Of a stretch of 64,000 bases of DNA, positions 6,070 through 14,278 are shown piece by piece. The notes below the pieces were generated by a model. It made no database searches and was not told the origin of the DNA. It saw only the letters and a list, made by a program, of their open reading frames with translations. A program made the translations under genes and the position numbers. The DNA comes from Leidyana gryllorum EB-2025a (lineage: Eukaryota; Apicomplexa): assembly GCA_048772705.1 (NCBI GenBank), contig JBLWGC010000002.1, positions 1-64,000 of the forward strand, written 5' to 3'. The stretch's first letter is position 1. The number at the start of each line of letters is the position of its first letter.

Positions 6070-9000
6070 TCACTCGCCTTCTCTTCCGGCATCACACTGT
6101 ACGCCTCCATCCAAGATCTGCTTCCATGTGGTCATGGGTAAGAGCTCATAATCTCTACCCTTCGGGTGCTGGGGTGCTTCGGTCCTCAGAAGCTTTATGG
6201 CTTCATTTGCCAGACTCACGGGTACTGGTCCCTCCAGCTTCCGACACATCCTTAATGGTACCAAGCCTTTCTTTCTCGTCCCATAGTAGTAAACTTCCAC
6301 TTGTCCTTGCCTCTTCTTCACTACGCGGGCTGGCATGCTCCACCGCACCGCGTAAGCGCCCCGCACCGCATCCGCCGCAACTCCTGGTCCTCGCCCTTTA
6401 GCTGGCAGCTGGGTGAGTACGAAATCTCCTTCCTTGATCACATCATCCGGTACAGCTATTGCTCGCAAGTCATGCGTGCTTGCCTTCATCATGCGCAGCG
6501 TGGCTTGCGCTATCCTGGCCTTGGCTATTGACTCCTCAGTGTCCATCCTCCAGTCTTGCAGCCCAGGCAGCACCATGTCGAACCCCATGAGAGCATAGAA
6601 TGGACTCTCATTCACTGCTAGGTGTGGGGTGGCATTGTGAATTTGTGTAGCTGTGTTCAAGGCCTCTTCAAATGTGAATGTCCCTTCAGCGTCCGCGACT
6701 TTGAGGGAAGCTTCCAATCCCCTGTGACTTGCTTCATTGAGTCCATTACCTTGGGGGTAATACGGACTTGTGACCGCGTGATACGCCAGCAGGTCTTGCA
6801 GGACAAACTCCTTAAATTCTGCCCGGAAATGAGTGCCATTATCTGTCAGAACCGTCATAGGCGCACCAAACATGGTGGTCCACTTCTGGAGCCCTTCTCT
6901 TGCATCCTTTGCTGTTGGGGTTCCTCCTACTGGGTGCGTCATGATAAACCTAGTGCAATGATCTATCAGGACTAGGTACGATACTTGACGAGCCTTCCAC
7001 TGTCGTGGCCCTACAAAGTCAGCACTAACCATCTCCAGTGGTCGAGCTTTCTCGAGCGTTCCTTGCCAGTCACTACGTAGTCGTAAGGGGGCCTTCCGTG
7101 CGCAGATCAGACATTGATTCACGTAGAGCCGTATCTCCTGCGCCATCCCTTTCCACCAGACCCATCTCTTCATGCGACTTAACGTACGGTTGATCCCCAG
7201 GTGCCCACCGTATTTCGCCGCATGAAACCAATAGATGATCGCCTCTCTCAGTCTTTTCGGAATAAAGAGCCTGTGAGTGTCCTTCGAGACGTAGTGCCCT
7301 GACGGCAACTGGTAGCATGCCGCCTTCTCCTCCTCCGTCATTTCGTGGTACGCCCCTTTAATTTCTGCTAATTGAGGAATCCGAGGCGTTTTGCCTAGTA
7401 ACTGACCCACGTAGCAGGACGTAGACATCAGTTCCAACTCCTGCTCATTGTCGCCTCCTTCAGTTGTCCTCGAGAGCCAGTCAGCCATGATATTGATCTC
7501 CCCTGATATGTGCCTGATTTCGAGATCAAACTGTTGTAGAAACATCGCCCATCGTTGCACCTTGCCTTCTTGGGCTAAATGCATCCATTTGAGACTCTCG
7601 TGGTCCGTCTCGATCACAGTCCGTGAACACTTAATGTAATCCTTGAAGTGGTCTACTGCCCACTTAATGGCGAAGGCCTCCCGCTCTCTCGTATCCCATC
7701 GCCTCTCTGCAGGGCTCAGGGTTTTGCTTGCGAATTCAATGGGGACCCATTCGCCTTCCTGTTGCTGCAGCAGGACCGCCCCAATGCCTCTGTCTGATGC
7801 GTCCGTCATCATCTTGAACTCTCCTGACCCTGTAGGTGCCCTAAGAATGACTGCTCGTATCAGCTCCTGCTTCAGTAATTTAAATGCATTCTCTTGTTCC
7901 AAACCCCATTCCCACGCGCATCCTTTCTTCATCAAGCTGGTCAATGGTTCCACAATAGTAGCTAGGTTAGGGATGAATCGCCTCAGGTAACTGACTGTAC
8001 CCAGAAACGATTTGAGAACTTTCTTATCCGCTGGAGGGCTGGCCTGTATGATCCCCTGTACCTTTTTCGGAGATGGGGCGATACCATCGCTTCCCACTTT
8101 ATGCCCCAACACTTCGATCTCTTCTTTATCAACTTCTGACTTCTCCATCTTCAATGATAGTCCTCGCCTGCACGCCCTGTCCAATACCTCCATCAGTAAG
8201 TTATCATGCTCCCCTTCTGTCTGAGCCGCTATTATAATATCATCAACGTAACAAAATACGCCAGAGTTATATAGGTCTCCAAATGTGTCATCCATCACTC
8301 TTTGAAACTCGGATCCGCTGGTTTTAATTCCAAAAGGCAGCACGTTGAACTCAAACGTGCCCTTGTGAGTAACGAACGCTGTATACTCCTTCGATGCTTC
8401 CTCAAGGGGCATTTGCCAAAACCCAGAATAGCAGTCCAAGCTAGTGTACCTCCTTTTTCCTGCAATGTTTTGGAGTTGATCCCAAATCAACGGTAGCGGG
8501 TATGAGTCTGCCTTCATCAGTTTGTTCAGCGGACGATAATCGATACAGAGGCGCCATGATCCATCCTTCTTTTTGATGAATACAGGAGCACTCCCCCATG
8601 GCGATTTGCTTGGTCGAATCGCCTTTTCGTTCGATAGCTTATCCAGCTCCGCCTCCAACACTTCCTTCAAAATCGGAGGTAGCCGTCGGATTGGTTGCTT
8701 GACCGGACGGCCGACAACCTCCAGACACGCTGCAGCGTTCCTGATGCCACCTAATCGGGGTCTCAGCCAGCACTGGCCATGCTGTAAGAAGATCCTGGTC
8801 AGGGTCTTTTTTCTACACGCTCCCAAATGCGCCGTGACTTCCTCCCACTTCTTGAGCATCTCCGTCTCTTGCTTCTCTTCCAGAGCTTGCGGGCTCGCTA
8901 AAGCTATGAGGTGTTCCTCCGTCGCCTCGGCTATCACCCGTTGAGTATCTGCGTCCTTCAGAACAAAGTTAACCGTATCAATTAATGCTCTTAGCTTGAT

Positions 9001-10560
9001 TAATTCTGCATAGCCCAGCAGGGCAGGAAAATCCTCTTCCTCCAATAGATAAAAGTCCACTTCAATCGTTCTCTCCCCGATCCGCATCTGGATTGGTTCC
9101 TGTTGCGCTGCGGCTCTCCGGCCCAGCCCAACGAAGTTGAGTACTCGACCAGTTGGTCGGAGTCCTAGTTTGCTCGCCACTGCCTTCCCACACATCGACC
9201 TCGCAGCTCCCGTGTCCATCAGCATCGGTATACTGAGGCCTTCATGCGTGGCCAAAACTTTGAACGTCCATCGCGGCTGCGGCAACGCTCCATTCGCTCG
9301 TGTCGCTAGGGTGTACGTACCAAGATATTCGTCACTGCTTATGTCGCCCTCCTCAAATGCAATATTGGCATTAGTTCCTTGCTCATACCCATGTTCTCGC
9401 GGAGCCTGATCCATTATCTCGGTCATCTGTTGCGCATGGGGAGGTATATTCCTCTGTATCAATCTTTGTGCCTTCTGCAAGCTGGTCGCTTTTGTGCCAT
9501 CCCCTTCCACTGTGATGGTCACCCCTCCACGAATCTTTTCCTTCATCTCTATCTGCTTCCCCCCCATACAATCAGGAACCACCGTAACCAGGCAGGCCCG
9601 CGCCAGATGTCCTTTCTTACCGCACTTGTGGCAGATGGCTTCCGCATGTGGGCAATCTCTTCTGTAGTGTTGACCTAAACAGCCGTGACACTGTCCGGGG
9701 CGCCTTCCTCCTCCCAATGTTGGGGGGCTATCTCGCCTGCCACTCGACTGTGAGCTCTCGCTCGCCAGGAATAATGACTGTTCCGCCAGCAACAGTTCCC
9801 GCCTCATTTGTTCGGCACGTAGCGCCCGCTCGACCAATTCATTAGCCAGCTTCCAGTCAACTTCCATCATCACCCTTGCAGCCACTGCCCTCGGCAGTGC
9901 CATCTTCAGTCCCTGGGCAATTCTTCTTTCACCCAGTGCCGCCTCAATGTCCTCATATCCCCTCCGACGTGCCAGCCGAACTGCTCTTTCGCTCTTTGTT
10001 ATAATGAGGTCTATCGCCTCCTGCACCGTCTTCTGCTCTTGTGGATATAGGATCTGGCGCTCCAGTTCCGCCAAATAATTGTCGGTCGTGAACTGCGAGT
10101 TCGCTACCTCCGCCACTAGCTCTTCGTAAGTCTCACAACCTGTTACAGCCGTGATCGCACACTTCCATCTTCTGCTGCCGGCCGCCAGGGCCCATTTCGC
10201 CTTGAATAACTTCACTGAGCAAGGCATCATCATCATCACCTCCGCAGCCGCGTCCGCCCAGTCCTCGAATTCGCCTTCATCCGCTGGGTTAAAAGACGGC
10301 AGCTCAAAACGCTTCAAGGCCTTCGCCCAGTCTTCTTCTTTTTCATCCGTGATTGTTGTACTCGGCACCGTCGGGAACCTCCTTTGCACGCGCCCCACCG
10401 CAGCCTTCAGTAACGTCCGGTCATTCCCAGAACAGCCCCCATAATTTGTGACCGTCGGTACTGGCTGGGAGTGGTGCGATTGTTCCGCCACTTCAACAGA
10501 TGGGTCCTGATTGTCCTGCGGAACCTCGCCCGCCTTGCTTCGCAGTCCATCGCGTGCCAT
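6070..10560 (-). CDS. Gag-Pol polyprotein of a Ty3/gypsy retrotransposon
   Basis: A single uninterrupted frame of about 1496 residues. Visible in order: a Gag-like N-terminal region; two CCHC zinc knuckles (CHGCLGQHYRRDC and CHKCGKKGHLARAC, encoded near 9590-9690); an aspartic protease motif LMDTGAA; a reverse transcriptase with the YVDD box near 8240; RNase H starting MMTDASDRG; the integrase zinc finger HLGIN...C..C; and the DDE core (SADFVGP, LTDNGTHF, then the glutamate region with YYPQGNGLNE). No chromodomain is apparent at the C-terminus. The first ATG (10560) lies inside the 5' LTR, and the frame runs through the LTR end and the primer-binding site, so about 40 residues are LTR-encoded. 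The next in-frame Met is well inside Gag. No frameshift separates Gag from Pol. Confidence 0.93.
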   Translation of the reverse strand: MARDGLRSKAGEVPQDNQDPSVEVAEQSHHSQPVPTVTNYGGCSGNDRTLLKAAVGRVQRRFPTVPSTTITDEKEEDWAKALKRFELPSFNPADEGEFEDWADAAAEVMMMMPCSVKLFKAKWALAAGSRRWKCAITAVTGCETYEELVAEVANSQFTTDNYLAELERQILYPQEQKTVQEAIDLIITKSERAVRLARRRGYEDIEAALGERRIAQGLKMALPRAVAARVMMEVDWKLANELVERALRAEQMRRELLLAEQSLFLASESSQSSGRRDSPPTLGGGRRPGQCHGCLGQHYRRDCPHAEAICHKCGKKGHLARACLVTVVPDCMGGKQIEMKEKIRGGVTITVEGDGTKATSLQKAQRLIQRNIPPHAQQMTEIMDQAPREHGYEQGTNANIAFEEGDISSDEYLGTYTLATRANGALPQPRWTFKVLATHEGLSIPMLMDTGAARSMCGKAVASKLGLRPTGRVLNFVGLGRRAAAQQEPIQMRIGERTIEVDFYLLEEEDFPALLGYAELIKLRALIDTVNFVLKDADTQRVIAEATEEHLIALASPQALEEKQETEMLKKWEEVTAHLGACRKKTLTRIFLQHGQCWLRPRLGGIRNAAACLEVVGRPVKQPIRRLPPILKEVLEAELDKLSNEKAIRPSKSPWGSAPVFIKKKDGSWRLCIDYRPLNKLMKADSYPLPLIWDQLQNIAGKRRYTSLDCYSGFWQMPLEEASKEYTAFVTHKGTFEFNVLPFGIKTSGSEFQRVMDDTFGDLYNSGVFCYVDDIIIAAQTEGEHDNLLMEVLDRACRRGLSLKMEKSEVDKEEIEVLGHKVGSDGIAPSPKKVQGIIQASPPADKKVLKSFLGTVSYLRRFIPNLATIVEPLTSLMKKGCAWEWGLEQENAFKLLKQELIRAVILRAPTGSGEFKMMTDASDRGIGAVLLQQQEGEWVPIEFASKTLSPAERRWDTREREAFAIKWAVDHFKDYIKCSRTVIETDHESLKWMHLAQEGKVQRWAMFLQQFDLEIRHISGEINIMADWLSRTTEGGDNEQELELMSTSCYVGQLLGKTPRIPQLAEIKGAYHEMTEEEKAACYQLPSGHYVSKDTHRLFIPKRLREAIIYWFHAAKYGGHLGINRTLSRMKRWVWWKGMAQEIRLYVNQCLICARKAPLRLRSDWQGTLEKARPLEMVSADFVGPRQWKARQVSYLVLIDHCTRFIMTHPVGGTPTAKDAREGLQKWTTMFGAPMTVLTDNGTHFRAEFKEFVLQDLLAYHAVTSPYYPQGNGLNEASHRGLEASLKVADAEGTFTFEEALNTATQIHNATPHLAVNESPFYALMGFDMVLPGLQDWRMDTEESIAKARIAQATLRMMKASTHDLRAIAVPDDVIKEGDFVLTQLPAKGRGPGVAADAVRGAYAVRWSMPARVVKKRQGQVEVYYYGTRKKGLVPLRMCRKLEGPVPVSLANEAIKLLRTEAPQHPKGRDYELLPMTTWKQILDGGVQCDAGREGE
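10423..10441 (-). other. primer-binding site, tRNA-Pro
   Basis: Immediately inside the 5' LTR the minus strand reads TGGGGGCTGTTCTGGGAAT. This is the exact complement of the 3' end of tRNA-Pro(AGG) including the post-transcriptional CCA, 19 of 19 positions. The matching gene is at 2288-2359. Confidence 0.9.
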
Positions 10561-10763
10561 GTCCACGATCCCAATTCCACCTCAGATCTATCAGTGCTTA
10601 GCACACCCGTGTTTGTAGACCGGGCGTCTCCGTGTCAGCCGGTCTTTACGCACGTAAAACAATTCATGCATACTGGTAATAAAACTAGCCACAAAAGTGG
10701 GGTTTCTCAGGTCACTACCGTGTAACCCTAAGGGTCCCTGTCGCACAGTGGTTTGACGAACCA
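10442..10763 (-). repeat. 5' LTR of the retrotransposon
   Basis: 322 bp, same sequence as 5715-6036. Its outer edge stops 4 bp from the stop codon of the neighbouring gene (10768). The ATG of Gag-Pol lies about 200 nt into this LTR in the sense of transcription. Confidence 0.92.
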
Positions 10764-10767
10764 GGCG

Positions 10768-12171
10768 TCAGAGGACACGCCATAGGTTAAAGGTCCATTT
10801 GGAATCAGAAGTGCGAATGAGATCTGCTTCGAGGCCATTCTTGAAACTCGCGGCAGCGACCACGGTTCCGGTAGAACTGAGTGGTGTGCCAGTGCGTGCC
10901 AAAGCCATACGGGTGATTTTTTCGCCGTCTTCAAGGAGCTGTTGACACTGAGGGTAAAACTTGGCGAATGCCAGGAGATCTGGCAGCACGCCGACCGGTT
11001 CTTGTCCCGATTCGCGTAACTGTTTGTGGAGTTTGTCGGTCAGGAGCGTGCCTACGGTGTCTCGGATAGTGTTCTCGACCAAAAGAAGGCGATTCGGTTT
11101 CGGTTTGTGCTCGGAGAGGTCATCGATGGTTATACGGATAATGTCGTCCGGCCTTGCATTCCTCACTGGAGCCAAAAAGAATTCGCACTCTGTCTCGAAA
11201 GTCTGGGTTGCAGTGGCACCGAGGGTCTCGGTGTGAGCGGTGTCGTCGTTATCGGGTGCGCTGGAGGCGCGATGGAAAGCAACGAGAGGCGCGGCCGGCT
11301 TTCTTGTGAGGGAACCGGCGAGAAATTGCGGTTCAGGACCATCCAGGGTGACCACGAAGCGCCTGGACTCCGGGTCGTTTGCAGTTTCCCGAGGTGATTC
11401 GGCCATCAAAGTTCTGCACCGAGAGATCACATCGCGCTGGGCCGCCAGATGAGGCAAACAGCCGATACGCCTGGCTAGTCTCGAGAGGTTCTTGACGGTC
11501 TGATGACCCAACTGTGCGAGCTGAACTCGTCCGGTCTGGTTCATCTTGTCAGAAGCTGCAGCGAGTTCTATGGCTGTCCTGTCGAGGACGCCGGCCATCC
11601 ATAGCAGAGGCACTGATGTCGAGTATTTGCCAGTTGCGGGTGTGAGCTGGAGGTCAGATGCAGTACTGACCGCTTGGCGGCACGAGTCCCACCTGGCGGC
11701 GCTGACAGTCCAGCCGAAGAAGTCCTGCAGATGCTGTGGCCCATTCCACATAGTCAAAAGTCTTTGTTTGGGTTTGATAAAATCGCGATTAGGGAACCCG
11801 ACCTCCCGGTCGCCGGCGAGGAGGGGGGAGGGCTCGTCATCTTCCGAGTGGTCGCTGGAGAGAGGTAAAGAGCTCTCAGCAGTATAGTCAATTGGCTCCT
11901 CATCCTCGTCATTCAGCTTCCGGTAGAGGATCGCATCAAGGGAAAGCATCCGGACTTGTTTACGGGGTGTAGAGAGGGATCGCTTTCGGGTTGCATCTGC
12001 TGATGTGCTGGGCGCGTCGAGAGGGGTCTCTTCTTTCGCTTCCTGGCCACCGAGGGACGCCGGGTGGAAGCATCTCTGCGACTGCAAAAGGAGTGTGCCG
12101 ACTTCGAGCGCTATGTTCCGCTGCGGGGTGCGCCCAGAGGTGGTGGCACTGACTTTGACAATGTTTGCCAT
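10768..12171 (-). CDS. unrecognised protein, tandem family member A
   Basis: 467 residues from the ATG at 12171; the frame is also open further upstream into a diverged LTR. I do not recognise a known domain. It shares patches with the genes at 14279 and 16355. Near the N-terminus it has RN-IAL-VGTLLLQS, like RNSLGIKLVAVLVQS in D. Near the C-terminus it has PDLLAFAKFYP, like PDLSLFAKVYP in D, and a closing strand-rich block (AASFKNGLEADL...WTFNLWRVL). An acidic, Ser-rich stretch lies at about residues 85-130. Its stop codon is 4 bp from the retrotransposon's 5' LTR, and its 5' side abuts a second, older LTR, so it is bracketed by LTRs in the same orientation. Confidence 0.6.
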   Translation of the reverse strand: MANIVKVSATTSGRTPQRNIALEVGTLLLQSQRCFHPASLGGQEAKEETPLDAPSTSADATRKRSLSTPRKQVRMLSLDAILYRKLNDEDEEPIDYTAESSLPLSSDHSEDDEPSPLLAGDREVGFPNRDFIKPKQRLLTMWNGPQHLQDFFGWTVSAARWDSCRQAVSTASDLQLTPATGKYSTSVPLLWMAGVLDRTAIELAAASDKMNQTGRVQLAQLGHQTVKNLSRLARRIGCLPHLAAQRDVISRCRTLMAESPRETANDPESRRFVVTLDGPEPQFLAGSLTRKPAAPLVAFHRASSAPDNDDTAHTETLGATATQTFETECEFFLAPVRNARPDDIIRITIDDLSEHKPKPNRLLLVENTIRDTVGTLLTDKLHKQLRESGQEPVGVLPDLLAFAKFYPQCQQLLEDGEKITRMALARTGTPLSSTGTVVAAASFKNGLEADLIRTSDSKWTFNLWRVL

Positions 12172-12238
12172 TACAGAGCAGAAATGACCAAAAAGTCGGA
12201 AGTTTTGGACACCGTGACGCTGAGGAGAATCTGTGCAT

Positions 12239-12557
12239 TCAATTGGTGACTGGCTGCTCGTCGTGTATTTCGTCCTCCAGTTCCGCTGAAGCATCTTGTG
12301 CATCCAGCTTAGCTTTGCCCGCCTTGCTTCTTGGTCCAGTTTCGTGCCATCACTTGATCCTGAAATAAAGTTACATCTGTTTGTCTCGAGCACACGTGTG
12401 TGTTTGTTATCCGGGTGTCTCCGTGTCAGCCGGCCTGAACCCACGTAACATAGTTCTTGCATAACAATAACGAAATAGTCACAAAAGTGGGGTTTATTAT
12501 CCTGAGTCTGTGCGACCCCAAGGGTTCTTGTCGCACCATGGTTTAACGTATCGACAT
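12239..12557 (-). repeat. diverged solo LTR of the same family
   Basis: About 319 bp aligning along its length, with many differences, to the two LTRs. Shared strings include GTGTCTCCGTGTCAGCCGG, GTCACAAAAGTGGGGTTT and a matching right end (CATGGTTTAACG against CAGTGGTTTGACG). No primer-binding site follows it. It carries a CACACGTGTG palindrome at 12391-12400. Confidence 0.75.
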
Positions 12558-12602
12558 ATGAACGACGAGTGGTCGTTGTCCATTCGATTTGCTGATGCTC
12601 TC

Positions 12603-12665
12603 AAATGATCCCTTAAAGCCGAGAAATGATCCGTTCAAACCCACAAATGATCCCTTAAATCCCAC
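12603..12665. repeat. three-unit 21-bp tandem repeat
   Basis: Three units of 21 bp each start AAATGATCC and differ at a few positions. They lie in the spacer between the solo LTR and family member B, with no coding potential seen. Confidence 0.85.
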
Positions 12666-12761
12666 AAATCTCTTGTTGAAAGGTGTGTACATTGATTGAT
12701 GCATTAGATTAAATCACCAATCAAATCTCGCCGAAGGTATTCTTCTTCTTCGGCAAGGAGA

Positions 12762-13894
12762 CTATTCTTCTTTTCCCTTTCTATTGTGCCTCCGCCGCCT
12801 TTGTTCCTTTGCGCTTATACCATTTGAGACGGCGTCCCCCATCGGCGGCAGAGCTGATGTCGGTGCCAAACCAGGCGGAGGATGAGGGAGGCAGGAAACA
12901 AAACCGTCAGAAGTCATCACCCACGGCCGTTTGGGCACCACTTTCAGACTTTCAGCAGTCGCTGGGCTCTGCGGGCTCTCACCGTCTTCCAGTACTTCTC
13001 TTCGGCCCTGGGGTCCACAGTGTGGAAGACTTCGAATCTCTATGCGGGTGATTCTCGTTCCGAGGTGCTTGCGGAAGAGGACTTGAGTGACTAGCCCCTT
13101 CTCAGTGCGGTCTGGGGAGTCTGGAGTGGGAATGTAGACAGAGTAGACCGGTCCCCAGACGTGTTTGACTGTGTCAATGAAGGGCATCAGAGCTCGTAAC
13201 ATGTCGAGTCCGATGAGGTCGCTCTGGACCTCTTTGGCCAACGGAGCCGTCTGGATGGGTCCGGAATTGATGATGGCTGTCTCAAAGCCTACGTTCTCCA
13301 TATGAGAGGGATAGGCGGTCGCTTGTCTTCACCCCCATCCCAAGGCCGTCCCTGGCGACCACCAAGTAGTCCTTCATTGGGTCCTTGTGGAACTGATAGG
13401 TCGCCACGTTGCGGTTGAAACACTCCCAATCCTTCACCAGATAAGCGTTGAACGGTTTCCCACTGGTGATCGGCGGCGACGCTCGATGACCGCGTGGTGT
13501 GCAGAGCGCAGTGACGGACTGGGGGCTTCTCCAGGGTCGGAAGGTAGTTCACTTTGTCCACCAACGAACCCGAAAACGCCTTACTGCTGACGTACACTCC
13601 TTTCGGGCTCGGCTTCTCGGTGACCTCCACTTCGGGGACGTGTTGGAACCCAAGTCGCGACCGTTTGGTGGGATGGTATAATTCACGCTTGTCCATCTCG
13701 TGCGATTGTGGAACTCGTTCGAACACCCCCCGAGTAGTATTGGAGGCGGCGTCAGCTCCTCACGTACTCGGCGAGCTCGTTAACCCCCCCATTGGCAGAA
13801 TCTGACCGCTGGGTCGAGGAGGAGGCACTGGCGGCGGCTCCCGATAGCCACACTGTGGACACTTAAACAGAACTATCAGTCGCACCAAAGCCAT
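12762..13894 (-). CDS. unrecognised protein, tandem family member B
   Basis: Proposed exons 13768-13894, 13553-13713, 13333-13518 and 12762-13295, with introns of 54, 34 and 37 nt that all have GT...AG ends and keep phase; product 335 residues. The N-terminal exon encodes a CxxC pair (FKCPQCGY) followed by a Pro-rich segment. Exon 3 gives a compact block (KDWECFNRNVATYQF). Exon 4 contains PFIDTVKHVWGPVYSV, which matches VPFVEAMETAWGPIESV in member C and RPFIRVLTRSLGDVKSI in D. The C-terminus is basic (KEQRRRRHNRKGK). Function unknown; the first exon is the least certain. Confidence 0.5.
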
Positions 13895-13964
13895 TCTTCA
13901 GCAGTGGTGACTCTCTGAGGGGGCCTTAACATCGGGCAATGACTCATTGATTCCGGGGTGAAAG

Positions 13965-14057
13965 ATGGCTGGAAGTCTCTTCCAAGCCGACATCTTCTGT
14001 CCATTGTGTGGTCGCACAGCAGTCCGTTTTGTTTCTGCAAACACACTCACAGTGTGA
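13965..14057 (+). CDS. possible small CxxC protein or first exon
   Basis: A 30-codon frame from ATG 13965 with the protein-like string FQADIFCPLCGRTAVRF. A donor-like GTGTGA follows after the codon for Thr, so it could be the first exon of a spliced gene, but I could not find the continuation. It is on the opposite strand to the family genes around it. Weak. Confidence 0.2.
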   Translation: MAGSLFQADIFCPLCGRTAVRFVSANTLTV

Positions 14058-14278
14058 CGACTTTCCTCCGCAGAGACACTCCCTCCCTCCTCAGACAGAA
14101 TAGTTTTTGTTCGATTGAGCGAACACTATGTGTAAATAAGTTGACTGTACACAAAGATGACGAGCGACGAAACGAGACGAGGCTTGAGAGACTCTTTCAG
14201 GCCGACGACAAAAACACAGTACACACTGCAGATAACTCTTCTCCTCTGCTCTGCTCTGCTCTCGACGGCGACTTTGTG

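Larger units (their letters stand above)
5715..10763 (-). mobile_element. Ty3/gypsy-type LTR retrotransposon, apparently complete
   Basis: Two 322-bp direct repeats flank an internal region with one long Gag-Pol frame read on the minus strand. Beside the 5' LTR lies a primer-binding site complementary to tRNA-Pro, and beside the 3' LTR a polypurine tract. The domain order is zinc knuckles, protease, reverse transcriptase, RNase H, integrase, which is the Ty3/gypsy order. The LTR segments that I compared through their translated frames are identical, and the frame has no stops, so insertion is probably recent. I see no target-site duplication: left flank AAGAC, right flank GGCGT. Confidence 0.93.

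Noticed and set aside
8230-8260. Frameshift or programmed shift between Gag and Pol
   Set aside because: The whole region from zinc knuckles through integrase reads in one frame without stops.
5709-10768. Target-site duplication of the retrotransposon
   Set aside because: Flanking bases AAGAC and GGCGT do not match in any 4-6 bp register tried.
13289-13726. Frameshifted pseudogene at family member B
   Set aside because: The apparent frame changes are explained by 34- and 37-nt introns with GT-AG ends that restore frame in phase 0; a spliced gene fits better.
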